Of a stretch of 64,000 nt of DNA, positions 37,087 through 49,151 are shown in pieces. The number at the start of each line of letters is the position of its first letter. Within the stretch, counting starts at the first letter, position 1. Source of the DNA: Lepus europaeus (taxonomy: Eukaryota > Chordata > Mammalia > Lagomorpha > Leporidae); contig NC_084827.1 in the NCBI RefSeq assembly GCF_033115175.1, forward strand, positions 120,497,701-120,561,700, in the 5' to 3' direction. The position numbers and the translations under genes were made by a program. The notes under the pieces are model-generated. The model was not told where the DNA came from. It worked only from the letters and a program-made list of their open reading frames with translations, and made no database searches.

Positions 37087-39006
37087 ATTTTTAAGCACCT
37101 TTAAACCTAAAGAGCTCAGGAAGCTTTGCTCGAAATGCAGTCTAGTTCTGAGAAGTGCACCACGTGGCGTCACACGGAAAGCTCTTCTCCCAAAGGGATT
37201 TCAGTGACTCAGTGTTCATTTTGCTAGCATTTGCATAATAGCTTCAGAATCATATGGAAAAGTTTTACAGAATTGCCTATAAGAAGCCAAACACGGACGA
37301 AAACTAGAGCTGCAGCAATGGAGTAATTCTCCATGCCTTCTTACTCAGGAGAGAATTAAGCAGAGTCAGTCCTAAAAGCAATTCATCCTAAAAAGACCAA
37401 TATAGGATCCTGGGACCCATGGGGAGGAATGGGTGCTCTGTGTTTACCGTGACTCCCTAAAGACGTTCTTTCTGATGGGAAGCAGATGGAAACCCCGTGC
37501 AGAGGCAGATGCCCGCTGTGACTGTCACAGGGCTGCACCGTGCTTTGGAAATGACATCAGTCAGGATATCTGTGACTGGAGTCTCACATTTCACAGACAG
37601 ATTTTTCCTTTTTTTTTTTTTTTTTGTAGGACCGAAGATGGCAGGAAGAGCCAGTAAATTCTGTCTCAGGTCCTCAGCTAGTGGGAGTTTAAAGTGATTC
37701 TATGAGTAAATCAACCGTCCCAACCCCCTAATGTAATACGGACCATCCCGTTTGAATTTGAATGTCTTGTGTCCCTGTTTTAGAAAACTGATGTACGCCA
37801 ACACTCAGAATGAGCAGGGCCTAGCAAGTGGAATGCGGTGCTGATGGGGATTATCAGGAAGAACTAAAGTATTTATTTTTTATGAAGCTTCTCCTATAAC
37901 CAGGTTTATAACTGGAAAGGGCCAAAGCTGAAATTGTGCAGCCACATAGATTAGCATCTCTCACTGGAAGAAGAGATTAGCTTGCCACACTTGAACACTT
38001 AGGTTTACTATACATGAATAAATGCTGCTGCTGTTCTCATTTTCACTTTCATCCTTCTGCTGTTATTGAGATTCTACTGAAACAACCTTATACGAATGCA
38101 AAGGAAATTCTGAAATTGAGGAATCTGTTTTCCGTAAGAATTGGTGTTTATCTTGGGCCTCTGCCAAGAAACAGTGAGCAAGCTTTAGGCTTAAGGCTAG
38201 TTCAGGGCAATTTAATTCTCTATTTAATTCTACGTAAGTGAATGCTCTCCCAAGAAAATGAAGGCATACCCAAATGAATCTCACGCAAGGCTGTTGTCTC
38301 ATGAATCGCTGTGGTAATTCCAGAAGACTGGATGACTGGTTAATACTAATTAAGTCACGGTTTCAAGTAATGTCTTTACAAAGGTCAATTAATTTTGTCC
38401 TACTTACCTGAACCTCAGGAGTGATGCTTGGGTCTCGAGGAAGACTGGGTACCAAGATGTTAGGGAATACGCATGAAGATTCATCACCTCCTGGATAACA
38501 CTCAGAATGTTTGGCCTGAGCACAAGTATGCTGCTTTAAAAAAAAAAAAAAAAGACTATTCAATAACACTTGTTAAGCATTTCAAGGCATCATTTAATTA
38601 AGGGATTAGGGGTGTGGGTAAAACTATCTTCATATGCAGAATGACCACTGCAATGAGAATTTTCAGTAGGGGAGAGAGACTAGGCTGAACTCCAAATATA
38701 GCATGGACAAGTGGGAACGTACAACCAAGGAATAGGAGGTAGGCCAGTCGGTAGAAAATTACTAAGAGGAAAAGCACGGGTAAGGGGAATTATGGCTTAA
38801 CAGACTTACAAGGCAGACAAGGTGATCATAACAGCACCTGGGAGACAATGCAGTCTTGAGAGGCTTGAGAACCTGGGTACATAGCGAGGGTCACAAGACA
38901 GGGAGGAAATTGCTACACCAACTTGTCTCAATTCGTATTCAAACTGGACGCGGCAGAGACAGACATGAAAGTCTAAAAGTTGAGGCTGAGTTAAAAACTT
39001 CAGAGT
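37087..39006. other. Intergenic, unique
   Basis: Short A and T runs near 37.61 and 38.54 kb. No element or gene recognised. Confidence 0.5.
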
Positions 39007-39108
39007 GGGGCCGGCGCTGTGGCGCAGTAGGTTAATCCTCCGCCTGTGGTGCTGCCATCCCATATGGGCGGCATTGCAGAAAGCAGCTTACCTGTTGTGC
39101 CGCAGCTT
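39007..39108. mobile_element. Two fused, inverted C-SINE heads
   Basis: 39,007-39,072 is a forward SINE head (ggggccggcgctgtggcgca ... catcccatatgggcgg). 39,073-39,108 looks like a reverse head piece (gcagcttacctgttgtgccg). The bodies of both are missing. Confidence 0.65.
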
Positions 39109-39262
39109 CAACCCCAAGGGGCATGAAATTTTTAAAAGCTCCCCGGATGCTATTAATATGCAGCCAAGCATTTTGAGAGCCAGTTGTTTAGACCAAACAT
39201 TTGTGGGTGGGGTCAGAGTGGGAGTAGCATTGAGTATTGTTATATTTTCAGTATAGATTTTT

Positions 39263-39583
39263 AAAAAAGATTTATTTTTATTTATTTGAAAGAGTTACAG
39301 AGAGAAGTAGAGACACAGAGAGAGGTCTTCTGTTCGCTGGTTCACTCCCCAATTGGCTGCAACAGGTGGAGGTGCACTGATCTGAAGCCAGGAGCCAGGA
39401 GCTTCTTCCGGGTCTCCCACGTGGGTGCAGGGGCCCAAGGACTTGGGCCATCTTCTGCTGCCTTCCTAGGCCATAGCAGAGAGCTGGATGGGAAGAAGAG
39501 CAGCCAGGACTAGAACCGGCGCCCATATGGGATGCTGGCGCTTCAGGCCAGGGCTTTAACCCGCTGTGCCACAGCGCCGGACC
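39263..39583 (-). mobile_element. C-SINE, AAATAAAT-tail type
   Basis: Reverse copy flanked by ttcagtatagattt and ttcagtgtagatttt (39,247 and 39,584). Confidence 0.9.
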
Positions 39584-39599
39584 TTCAGTGTAGATTTTA

Positions 39600-40445
39600 A
39601 AAAGTCATATGTACGTATATAAATGCGTACAAGGGATTGGAGTCTGATTTGGAGGAATCCTCATTTATAGGGAGACCAGGTGAACATGGTCCATATTAGG
39701 AGAACATGTTGGGTTCATCCAAAGCCAACCAAAACCATTTGTTAGAATGGTTGTGATTATGCACATAAAGAGTTACATTTTCCTTTAGCGAGGCATAATT
39801 AACATAATTAGTAGTGATGACAGTGAGAGTTCAGGACAAGTCACTCCAAAATATGCTGCTTTCACCGATTGATTATTTTGAGCTAAATGCACTTGAAAGA
39901 CAGCAGGTGCAAGAAAGTCACTCCGACCTCCCCTTTTCTTCCTGAGAGAAGGCAGGGAGACTCCCACATGAAAGATGCCCTCCCTGTACCAGGAGAAAAG
40001 AAACATTTTTGTCACCGGAGATGGGGTGTTGAGAAGTTTATGGAGACGCACCTTGGTAAGCCAGCTGTTCTTCCCAGTTACTTTTCCACAGCTCCCACTC
40101 TGCATCCCTGCCTAAAGCACGCAGGCTACTTCCTCCGATTGTTCATTTTCTTGCGAGGGACTCTTAGGTATGTGTAAATAAAACTTATATGCTGTTCTGT
40201 TCAGCTGTCTTACATCAGAGACCCTAAGAGCGTGGAGGGAAAACCTTCCTTCCCCCCAATGATGTTTGAGTCTTCAAAGAAAAAAGTTTGAATATACTCT
40301 TACATTCTGGAAACACTCCTGAAGGAGTTCCTGCTCTCAGACTTCACAGCTTCTGGTTACCTCAGTGTGTTTTCAGATCTCTTCTGTGAAAGCCAAAGAT
40401 TTCTTAAGAATTTTTGAATATGTGTTTTTTAAAAAAAATGTAAAA
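39600..40445. other. Intergenic, unique
   Basis: Nothing recognised. Confidence 0.45.
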
Positions 40446-40720
40446 GGGATGGATGTTTAGTTTAGTGATTAAGATGCCAGTTAAGTTACCCTTGTCCCAT
40501 ATTAGAGTATCTGGACTCCAACCTCCTGCTAATGTGGACCTTGGAGGGAGTAGTGATGGCTCAAATAACTGGGCCCCTGCCACCCGCAGGGGAGATCTGG
40601 ACTGAGTTTCCAGTTCCCAGCTTTAGCCTGGCTCAGTCCACAATACTGTGTACATTTGGGAAGTGAACCAGCAGACAGGAGTATGCTCTCTCTCTCTGCC
40701 TCTCAAATAAATTTAAAAAG
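40446..40720 (+). mobile_element. Old diverged C-SINE
   Basis: Forward copy (gattaagatgccagttaagt, tggctcaaataactgggccc, ctctgcctctcaaataaatt). Confidence 0.7.
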
Positions 40721-40734
40721 TATATATATTTTAG

Positions 40735-40995
40735 GTATAGGTGTTTGGCCTAGGGGTAAATATGCTAGTTAAGACACTCTTATCCCATATTGGAATATTA
40801 CTGAAGACTCCAGAAAGCAGCAGTTGATGGCTTAAGTGTTGGATCCTTGCCACCCATGTGGGAGACCTGGACTGAATTTCCTGCTCCCAGCTCCCACCTG
40901 GCACAGCCCTGGCTGTTGTGGACATTTGGGAAGTGGACCAGCAGATGGGAGCTGTCTCTCTGCCTTTCAAATAAATACATAAATTAAAAAAAAAT
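40735..40995 (+). mobile_element. Old diverged C-SINE, tandem to the previous
   Basis: Forward copy of the same old subfamily (tgctagttaagacactctta, gccacccatgtgggagacct, tgcctttcaaataaatacat). Confidence 0.75.
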
Positions 40996-41033
40996 TTAAA
41001 GAGATTTCGCTTGTTTAAAAATGTTATATGATT

Positions 41034-41348
41034 TGGGCCAGCGCTGTGGCTCAGCGGGTTAACGCCCTGGCCTGAAGTGCCGGCATCCCATATGGACCAG
41101 CCTGCTCCACTTCCAATCCAGCTCTCTGCTATGGCCTGGGAAGCAGTGGAGGATGGCCCAAGTTCTTGGGCCCTGCCCCCATGTGGGAGACCAGAAAGAA
41201 GCTCCTGGCTCCTGGCTTTGTATCAGCACAGCTCCGGCCATTGCTGCCAATTGGGGAGTGAACCAGCAGATGGAAGACCTCAATCTCTCTCTGCCTCTCC
41301 TCTCTCTGTATAACTCCGACTTTCAAATAAATAAATAAATAAATCTTT
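41034..41348 (+). mobile_element. C-SINE, AAATAAAT-tail type
   Basis: Forward copy with perfect 18-bp duplication taaaaatgttatatgatt at 41,016-41,033 and 41,349-41,366. Confidence 0.93.
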
Positions 41349-41543
41349 TAAAAATGTTATATGATTAAACTACAATACTCCAGCCTAAATACCTTTCAGA
41401 TTCTTCCATTTATCACATTCATTTTCACAATTTCTTTGGGATGGCATCGTTGTAGTTTCATTCTCAGGCTCTATCCTACCACTCTCCACCCTGCCTGGAA
41501 GCCTCCGTGCACAGTCATTGTCTTATTTTTAAGCACAGTGCTT

Positions 41544-41869
41544 AAAAAAAAAAAAAGATTTATTTTTATTTATGTGAAAGACGTAGTTACAGAAAGAGGT
41601 AGAGACACAGAGAGAAGTCCTCCATCTGCTGGCCCACTCCCCAGGTGGCCACAACGGCTGGAGCTGTGCCAATCTGAAGCCAGGAGCTTCTTCCAGGTCT
41701 CTCACGTGTGTGCAGGGGACCAAGGACTCAGGTGATCTTCCACTGCTTTCCAAGGCCATAGAAGAGAGCTGGATAGGAAGGGGAGCAGCCAGGACTCAAA
41801 CCAGTGCCCACATGGGATGCTGGCACCTCAGGTCAGGGCTTTAACCCGTTGCACCACAGCGCCGGCTCC
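41544..41869 (-). mobile_element. C-SINE, AAATAAAT-tail type
   Basis: Reverse copy with perfect duplication aagcacagtgctt at 41,531-41,543 and 41,870-41,882. Confidence 0.93.
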
Positions 41870-41882
41870 AAGCACAGTGCTT

Positions 41883-42675
41883 TTCAAGCCCCACTACGCA
41901 TTGGCACAACCTGGAGAGACTTCTGAAAAACGGCCTTCCACCCACTCCCATCTCCACAAATCAAAACAGAATCTTTAGGGGTGAGGACCCAGGCATTTCC
42001 AGTTTCCTGAGTTTACCAGCTGATTCTGATACAGATGAAGGACCAAGAATTATTAGTACAAAGGGGAAAAGGAAGGTAGATAAAAGGAACGTGATTTGTT
42101 CTCTTGTTCTTGACTTGCTTAAATGAGTAACCAATCTCCTAGAAGAGGGTACGCATTTAAGAGCTTGGCTCAAAGGGATTTTGCAAGCCTCAGAAGTCTC
42201 TGGTAACACTCAATAAATACTTGTGGAATCAACTGGCTTTCGGTTGTGGTTTTTGAATAAGTGTCTCACAGCCCTTTGCACCTGAGGTGCAGAGCAGCCT
42301 TCTGACAGCTGTTTTTATGCATTTGGCGGTTAGAAACTGTAATGGAGAGAAGAAAATCACTAATTTGAAGAACTATCATAAAAAGTGACTTTCTAAAAGA
42401 GGTGATTAAACAACAAGTGGGTCAATACTTTTTCTGCCCATCCCAGATTGTCTTGCAGCTAACCTTGTGCCCAGGGCAAACAATATGCAGGGGTCCCCAC
42501 CCAAGACCCTCTGGCATACTTTTGGAAAGCCCAGGAATGTGCTTACAAGTGTCCATGGGAATTAAAAATGGAAGTAGAAGTTCATTGCGTTGCAAAAAAT
42601 TGAAATACATGCAGTTTTTTTTCATAAGATGCATTTCCATGAATTTCTTGAGGACCTTTCATATGCATGGTTGTC
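41883..42675. other. Intergenic, unique
   Basis: Nothing recognised. Confidence 0.45.
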
Positions 42676-42688
42676 AAATTTTTTTCAC

Positions 42689-42960
42689 AGGGCCAGCGCT
42701 CTGGCTCAATAGGTTAATCCTCTACCTGCGGCGCCGGCACCCCGGGTTCTAGTCCCGGTCGGGGCGCCGGATTCTATCCCGGTTGCTCCTCTTCCAGGCC
42801 AGCTCTCTGCTGTGGCCAGGGAGTGCAGTGGAGGATAACCGAGGTCCTTGGGCCCTGCACCCCATGGGAGACCAGGAGAAGCACCTGGCTCCTGCCTTTG
42901 GATCAGCGCAGTTTGCCGGCGGCAGCGGCCGTTGGGGGGTGAACCAACGGAAAAAGAAGA

Positions 42961-42998
<38 letters not shown>

Positions 42999-43017
42999 CA
43001 CTCTGCCTGTCAAAAAA
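42689..43017 (+). mobile_element. Young C-SINE, GC-rich type
   Basis: Forward copy (gcggcgccggcaccccgggt; CT run about 42,966-42,992; tail ctgcctgtcaaaa). T-rich duplication aaatttttttcac at 42,676 and 43,018. Confidence 0.9.
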
Positions 43018-43224
43018 AAAATTTTTTTTTTCACCAAAACAAGCATCTTGTAATGCCATTTACCATGAACTTTTTGAAGTCCATTTGTATTCTGGAAAAG
43101 CTTGCTAATCCACCAACTAAGTAATTGGCAACACTGAGAATGAAGAAAGTCATAGCTCTGGGAAGAGATACTTAGCTGCGATGGAATACTTTGAAAAACT
43201 AAAACCTAAGGGAGGAATGTGTTG

Positions 43225-43390
43225 GAATGGAAAGAACATAGGAACTGAGCCAGAAGCCTAGGATTCTAATCCCTGCTTTGCCGCTATTTGGCTCTGTGGT
43301 TTTAGGCAAGTCATACAAGTGTCAATCTCTTATTAGTCTCTCTGTGCCTTAGGCATGGAAGTCAAGAGATGAGCTAGGCCAAGTTCTCGT
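43225..43390 (+). mobile_element. MIR relic
   Basis: aggattctaatccctgcttt, taggcaagtcatacaagtgt and ctctctgtgccttaggcatg fit the MIR core well. Confidence 0.68.
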
Positions 43391-43444
43391 TCAGGCTCTA
43401 CTTGCAGATATATTTCAGATGCTTATCTAAATAATTCATAATTT

Positions 43445-43782
43445 GCCGGCGCCGCAGCTCACTGGGCTAATTCTCCGCCTTGCGGTGCTGGCACACCGGG
43501 TTCTAGTCCCGGTCGGGGCACCGGATTCTGTCCCGGTTGCCCCTCTTCCAGGCCAGCTCTCTGCTGTGGCCAGGGAGTGCAGTGGAGGATGGCCCAAGTC
43601 CTTGGACCCTGCACCCCATGGAAGACCAGGATAAGCACCTGGCTCCTGCCATCGGATCAGCGCGGTGCGCCGGCCGCAGTGTGCCAACCGCGGCGGCCAT
43701 TGGAGGGTGAACCAACGGCAAAGGAAGCCCTTTCTCTCTGTCTCTCTCTCTCACTGTCCACTCTGCCTGTAAAAAAAAAAAA
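43445..43782 (+). mobile_element. Young C-SINE, GC-rich type
   Basis: Forward copy with perfect duplication aattcataattt at 43,433-43,444 and 43,783-43,794. Confidence 0.93.
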
Positions 43783-43794
43783 AATTCATAATTT

Positions 43795-44574
43795 AAAAAA
43801 TCTATTTACAAATCTGCAAATGTAAAGGATTCATTTATGGTTTATCATCTTATAGTTCATAGGTTAATTCCAGAATAATTTCAATAATTTTACTCTAAAT
43901 TTTCTGAACATTGTCAGGAAAACAGTCTCCTTAGATTCTGAAACTTCTTTCAGCATCTTGGTCAGAGAATGTAAAACTGTCCTCTGTTCTTGGGCCTTTT
44001 AGCGAAAGTTATTGGTAATGAGTCAGCACAAGAGCAAAAACACTGTATTAATTACAGAACAAGTTTTGTTCTTTCTAATAAACATACAAGATAACGGCAC
44101 TCCCTCGCATACTGAGTATGTGGTACGGCCATGTAATGGAATAGTTTTCAGTAGGGCAGTTCTGAAAGTTGTCTTGTGTTTTACAATGCCAGGATGTGAC
44201 CTTCTCTTGCAGTAATACTTCTTGTCTTAAAAATGGGATAGACATCTTTTATTTCCCAAAATACATACATCTCTTTTTCGCATACAAAGTCCGTAAACTA
44301 TAGAATACGACTTTGGCACATTTGAAATAACTGGAACTAAACGGTTGAGTTTTCACAGGACAGACGCTGACCAGAAAAACTAATCAGCCAGTAATTTACT
44401 CCTGAGTCTTAACAAAATCTTAGGAATTTATGGACATACTTTTTATGGTTGCCATGAGTGCTGGTGAAACTTTTAGCTATGTGTCCTTGATCTTAAGCAT
44501 TTTCCTTTTCTAATAAAATAATTCAAAACACAATAACAATAGCAATAAATGCTTTCTCACATACTTTATTACTC
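43795..44574. other. Intergenic, unique
   Basis: AT-rich; nothing recognised. Confidence 0.45.
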
Positions 44575-44589
44575 TAAAGTCCTGTTTGC

Positions 44590-44951
44590 GGCCGGCGCCG
44601 CTGCTCACTAGGCTAATCCTCCACCTCGCGGCGCCGGCACACCGGGTTCTAGTCCCGGTTGGGGCGCCGGTTCTGTCCTGGTTGCCCCTCTTCCAGGCCA
44701 GCTCTCTGCTGTGGCCAGGGAGTGCAGTGGAGGATGGCTCAAGTGCTTGGGTCCTGCACCCCATGGGAGACCAGGAAAAACACCTGGGTCCTGCCATCGG
44801 ATCAGCACGGTGCGCCGGCCACAGCATGCCAGCCGCGGCGGCCATTGGAGGGTGAACCAACGGCAAAGGAAGACCATATCTCTGTCTCTCTCTCTCACTG
44901 TCCACTCTGCCTGTCAAAAAATAAAAAGAAAAAAAAAAAAAGAAAAAGCTT
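44590..44951 (+). mobile_element. Young C-SINE, GC-rich type
   Basis: Forward copy with perfect duplication taaagtcctgtttgc at 44,575-44,589 and 44,952-44,966. Confidence 0.94.
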
Positions 44952-44966
44952 TAAAGTCCTGTTTGC

Positions 44967-46474
44967 ACAATACAATTTTAGCCATTTGTTATTTTGAACT
45001 AAGGTATCCAGTCATTGTTAATGATGTGTTTAATCTCACAAATGTGCAAATTTTAGTTTTGAATAAAAACTTGGGCTTATTTCCCATGTTTATCTGTTAA
45101 TATTTGCAATCAAGTTATTGCAGGTTCCATGCATACTAAAAATATATATCTTTCATATTCCAAAGTAGACACAGAACTACTTTCTAATAATCCATCTCCA
45201 TGAAGAGAATTCTTTTCTAACACATACAATAAGGTTGTAGAAAGGATTTTAGTGTACGGTGAATCAATCTTAGCCAAAATCCAAGGTAGCTGATTTACTG
45301 AAACAACCAAAGGGACCTCCATTAAAAGTGGATTTAAGTATAAAGGCTCACTCCTCAAGAGAATAGCAAACACTATAGCCATAGCTAATACATTAATTAC
45401 CTCTGGCTAGTGCCTGCCCCTACTTTTCAACATAAAATGATTACAGTTATGGAAATGCCAGTGTCTTCTAGTGTTGAGTCTAAGTCCTCATGTCACAGGA
45501 CATTTTAAATAATAAAAATATTACACATATTTAAAATTTAAGTCCCTATTATTCTATTGATGTCAAGGGGTTTAAAAGAAAAATATGAGGGTTACTGCAA
45601 ATGTACAAATAAAGTTCACTGTATTTGACAAGTCACATAGATCCAGTGCTCTGAGTGAGTCCTTTTAAAATTTCCTCTGGCTTTTACTGATGTAGCAAAG
45701 CATAATTTTTTATCAAAAATTTTATATCATTTACAAAAATGCATGGGTAGAGAATTTCTAAAGTCACCATGATAATCACAGTACTAGGGCAGCTGACACT
45801 TAGTGCTGAAAGGTTGGTAACATCCTTTATCTCTGGTTGCGGTTTCTACTGCCAGCTATCATAGTAAAGTGCTTCTATAGTTGACAAAATGGAGGAGATA
45901 AAAAAAGGGGAAGAGATGAGTTTGGAAAGGAAGATAGATTTTTCATTTCTTATCTGGCGATACATTCTACAGCAGTAAGCACCAGTGTCTCTTAAACAGA
46001 CCTTTTGAAGGCTAGAAAGAAAACACCACAAGAGAAAGCTTTATGAACTGGAGCCTGCCTTCCCATGGGGCTTCGTCCTATTGGAAAGTCTGCATGTCCT
46101 CTTGTATTAAAGTAAACAACAGTGTAAGGACTGATAATGCAACTTGGTGAGTTACAGAAGTAGTTCCGGCATCTGTTACTTCCACTCTGTTATCCGTTCC
46201 TTCTGTTCTGCTAATGGCGGTAGGCATTTGATCAACTACTGTGATCTGGATATGAAGGGGATCCAAGGTGGATGGTGAAATAAATCGCATAGCTAAATCT
46301 CCATTACATCTTCATTTCCCATGTTCCACTACGGCAGACTGGCAGCCCGAGGCCTTCATCACTGGAGCAGGTGGCTGTAATTATTTCAAGAGTAACTGGG
46401 GAAAAATACACAGTTTAAACTTGTCAATGAAACTGAAATTAAGGGTAGTTTATTGTTGTTTTTTTTTTTTTTAA
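44967..46474. other. Intergenic; possible unidentified relic at 45.85-46.35 kb
   Basis: The minus strand between 45,850 and 46,350 reads as two adjacent frames, one including ISPSTLDPLHIQITVVDQMP. I could not place it in a family. It could be a processed-pseudogene or UTR relic, or chance. Confidence 0.3.
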
Positions 46475-46810
46475 TTAAGACATTTATTTGAGAAACGGAG
46501 GGAGAGATAGACGAGAGGGGAGAGAGAGAGAGAACTAACAGACATCGAGTGATGGACAGACCTGCTATTTCACTGCCTACATGCCCATAATGGCCCAGCC
46601 AAAGCTGGGGCCAGGAGTCGGAAGCTCAATCTGGTTCTCCTATGTGGGTTGCAGGGTCTCAACTCCCTGAGCTATCACTTGCTGCCTCCCGAGGTATGTA
46701 TGGGCAGGCAAACTGGAATTGAGAACAGAACTTGGACTCCAAAGCAGGCACTCCAATATGGGATGAGGGCCTTCCCAGTGGGGTCTAATGGCCTGGCACA
46801 CCATCTGCTG
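46475..46810 (-). mobile_element. Old diverged C-SINE relative abutting the TTC30 pseudogene
   Basis: Reverse old-type SINE (gacatttatttgagaaacgg, gagctatcacttgctgcctc). The pseudogene homology stops exactly at its right edge. Confidence 0.65.
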
Positions 46811-47512
46811 CCTTTTTGATACTTTCAACATCTCTGTTGTGTCTTGCTTCCTGTGCTTGCTCGGTGACTCACCACAGCAGGTCACGCAGCATCCCTGCTG
46901 GCCTATCACGCTTCATGAAAGCTAGCTGGCATGTGATTATGGCATCCAAAAAGTCATAGAGATGGCGTATGAGGAACCTGTAAGTCAAAATGGTTTTATC
47001 TTCCAGGACATCTGCAGCCAGGTCAAAATACTCATAGTTACAGTAGAACAGCAACAGGTTGCCAAAAGTCTCTGGGGGGAAGGGGTTCTGTTGGAGCAAA
47101 AACTGGAGCTTTTCAAACCCTTCTGTAGGCTTACTTGGTTGTGCAGGGTCACAGGGTCCAACTCTTCCTTTGCCCTAGGCGACATGTCAGTGAGGGCTTC
47201 CTGAGCTTCCTACTGGTTGTCCAGTAGGAGAAAGCTGACCCTGGTGGCATCCGGAAAAAGGCAGGCCTTGTACAAGGCCTGGGTCTGGGCCTGCTACAGG
47301 TGGTACTGCTCAAGCTCTAGGTGCAGCTGGCCCAGTTCTCATAGCTGCCAGGGCAAACTCATGCAGCAGTCGTAGCAGTAGCTCAGCAGCAGGGACAAGG
47401 CAGCACGGCTCAGCCTAGCAGGAATCCTGGGTGAGCTGGTACAGGACCACAGTGAACCCAGCAGGTATCGTTGAAGCAGGCCAACCCCACTGTAGCTAAG
47501 ATTGTGGTGTGG
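46811..47512 (-). pseudogene. TTC30P: TTC30/IFT70 pseudogene, internally deleted and 3'-truncated
   Basis: Degenerate second copy of the TTC30 gene on the same strand, 2.2 kb downstream of the intact one. Its left end corresponds to about 50,449 of the intact gene and its right end to about 51,697, just upstream of the start codon. Against the intact gene it lacks about 475 bases (intact 50,877-51,350) and has a further net loss of about 19 bases near 47,130, which shifts the frame after HNQ. The ATG is disrupted and several stops occur. The C-terminal third is missing; homology stops where an old SINE begins. The part at about 46,997-47,130 is almost identical to the intact gene, while the rest is clearly more diverged and has lost many CpGs. 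The gene is intronless, so an old genomic duplicate and a retrocopy cannot be told apart from gene structure. No product is expected. Confidence 0.9.
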
Positions 47513-47532
47513 GCTTATTATCAAGGCAATGA

Positions 47533-48158
47533 GGCACTGAGAAACAGAAGTTTGTGAAACATATTTTTCCTTATGGGCTCTGTAAGTTAAATTATAGAAG
47601 AAACTGGCTAGGATTTGAAAGGAATTATTTAACTGATACCCATACCCTATGTTTCCTACGCCTAGCAAATGGAAAAGTTAATCAGATATATAGGCAAACT
47701 CATAGTTAAAGATCCCTTCAGTGTTTCCTTCAAATATGAAATCATCACCATCAACTGGGTAAATGGAGCCGCTCAAATAATACAGATTAAATGTGATATA
47801 ACTTGCAAATGATGCATTAGATTTCACAGCCAGATTCTCTAACAAATCCAATACAATTTCAGCACACTAAGAGATGCTGAGCATATTTCATGTGTATGTA
47901 GCTAAGTTGTTTCTCCCAGAAAGAACACTATCTCATTTTAGCAAGAATCCTGAACCTTTTAGAAAAATGCTGTTAGGTTGAGTCATGAAATATAGTTGTT
48001 TTCATAGATTGAAAAGTTTCAAAATCATGCAACTTGGACTGATCCTTTTTTCCCCCTAAGCTAGATAAAGTGGAGTTCACAATACATTTATGCAAACTAA
48101 AGGGTCTAACAGGATGGGAAAAAGTAAAACTCTTTTAGACACTGAGAATCATATACTT
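47533..48158. other. Intergenic between TTC30 pseudogene and SINE
   Basis: AT-rich; nothing recognised. Confidence 0.45.
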
Positions 48159-48471
48159 GGGGGCCGGTGGTGTGGCACGGTAGGCTAAGCCTCTCTGCCT
48201 GTGGTGCCAGCATCCCAAATGGGGTCCAGTTTTAGCCCCAGCTGCTCTTATTATCTAGCTCTCTACTATGGCCTGGGAAAGCAGTAGAAATTGGCCCAAG
48301 CACTTGAGCCCCTGTCCCCACGTGGGAGACATGGAAGAAGCTCCTGGCTTCCTGGCTTCGGATCAGCCCAGCTCTTACCATTGCAGCCATTGGAGGAGTG
48401 AACCAGTGGATGGAAGACCTTTCTCTCTGTCTTTTCCTCTAACTCTCTCAAATAAAATATTTTAAAAAAAT
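48159..48471 (+). mobile_element. C-SINE, AAATAAAT-tail type
   Basis: Forward copy (ggggccggtggtgtggcacg ... ctctctcaaataaaat). The flanking atacttg may be the duplication. Confidence 0.85.
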
Positions 48472-48844
48472 TAAATACTTGAGCAGAATGAGTAAGTTTC
48501 ATGTTGAGAAATTCAAAGAAGCTATTGGGAAGATTGTGGATATTAAACTTGCAAAATGAATCTAGTGAATAAGGTTCAGAAGCCATTTATGGACCACTCT
48601 ATCCCACTCTATCTGTATAGTGTAAGAAAAAGAGGAAGTTGATTGGGTCATAAGAATAGTGTAGAATATTTTTCCTTTCCCAAGAAACAAATTCCAGTAC
48701 AAATGTGTCTTAAATTGCAATAGATGTAAATCAATTAACTGAGTTCTAAGACTACTTGTGTTAATCTCTATTAAAGATCAATTATGAAAATAGTAAAATC
48801 ACATCTTTTTTTCATGTGTTAAACTTATTTACAAATGGAGCAAA
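48472..48844. other. Unique spacer between two SINEs
   Basis: AT-rich; nothing recognised. It could be part of a long TTC30A 3' UTR. Confidence 0.35.
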
Positions 48845-49151
48845 TTGGGGTCAGCACTGTGGCACAGTAGGTTAATCCTCTGCTGAAGTGCTGGCATCCA
48901 ATGTGGGCACCAGTTCTAGTCCCAGCTGCTCTTCCAATCCAGCTGTCTGCTATGACCCGAGAAAGCAGTAGAAGATGGCTCAAGTGCTTGGGTCCCTTCA
49001 TCCGTGTGGAAGACCCAAAAGAAACTCCTGGCTTCAGATCTGCCCAGTTCCAGCCATTATGGCCATTAGGGGAGTGAACCAGTGGATGAAAGCCTTTCTG
49101 CCTCTTTGTCTATCTGTAACTCTAACTCTCAAATAAATAAAATCTTTTAAA
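48845..49151 (+). mobile_element. C-SINE, AAATAAAT-tail type
   Basis: Forward copy (ggggtcagcactgtggcaca); flanked by aaatggagcaaat and aaatggagtaaag. Confidence 0.88.
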
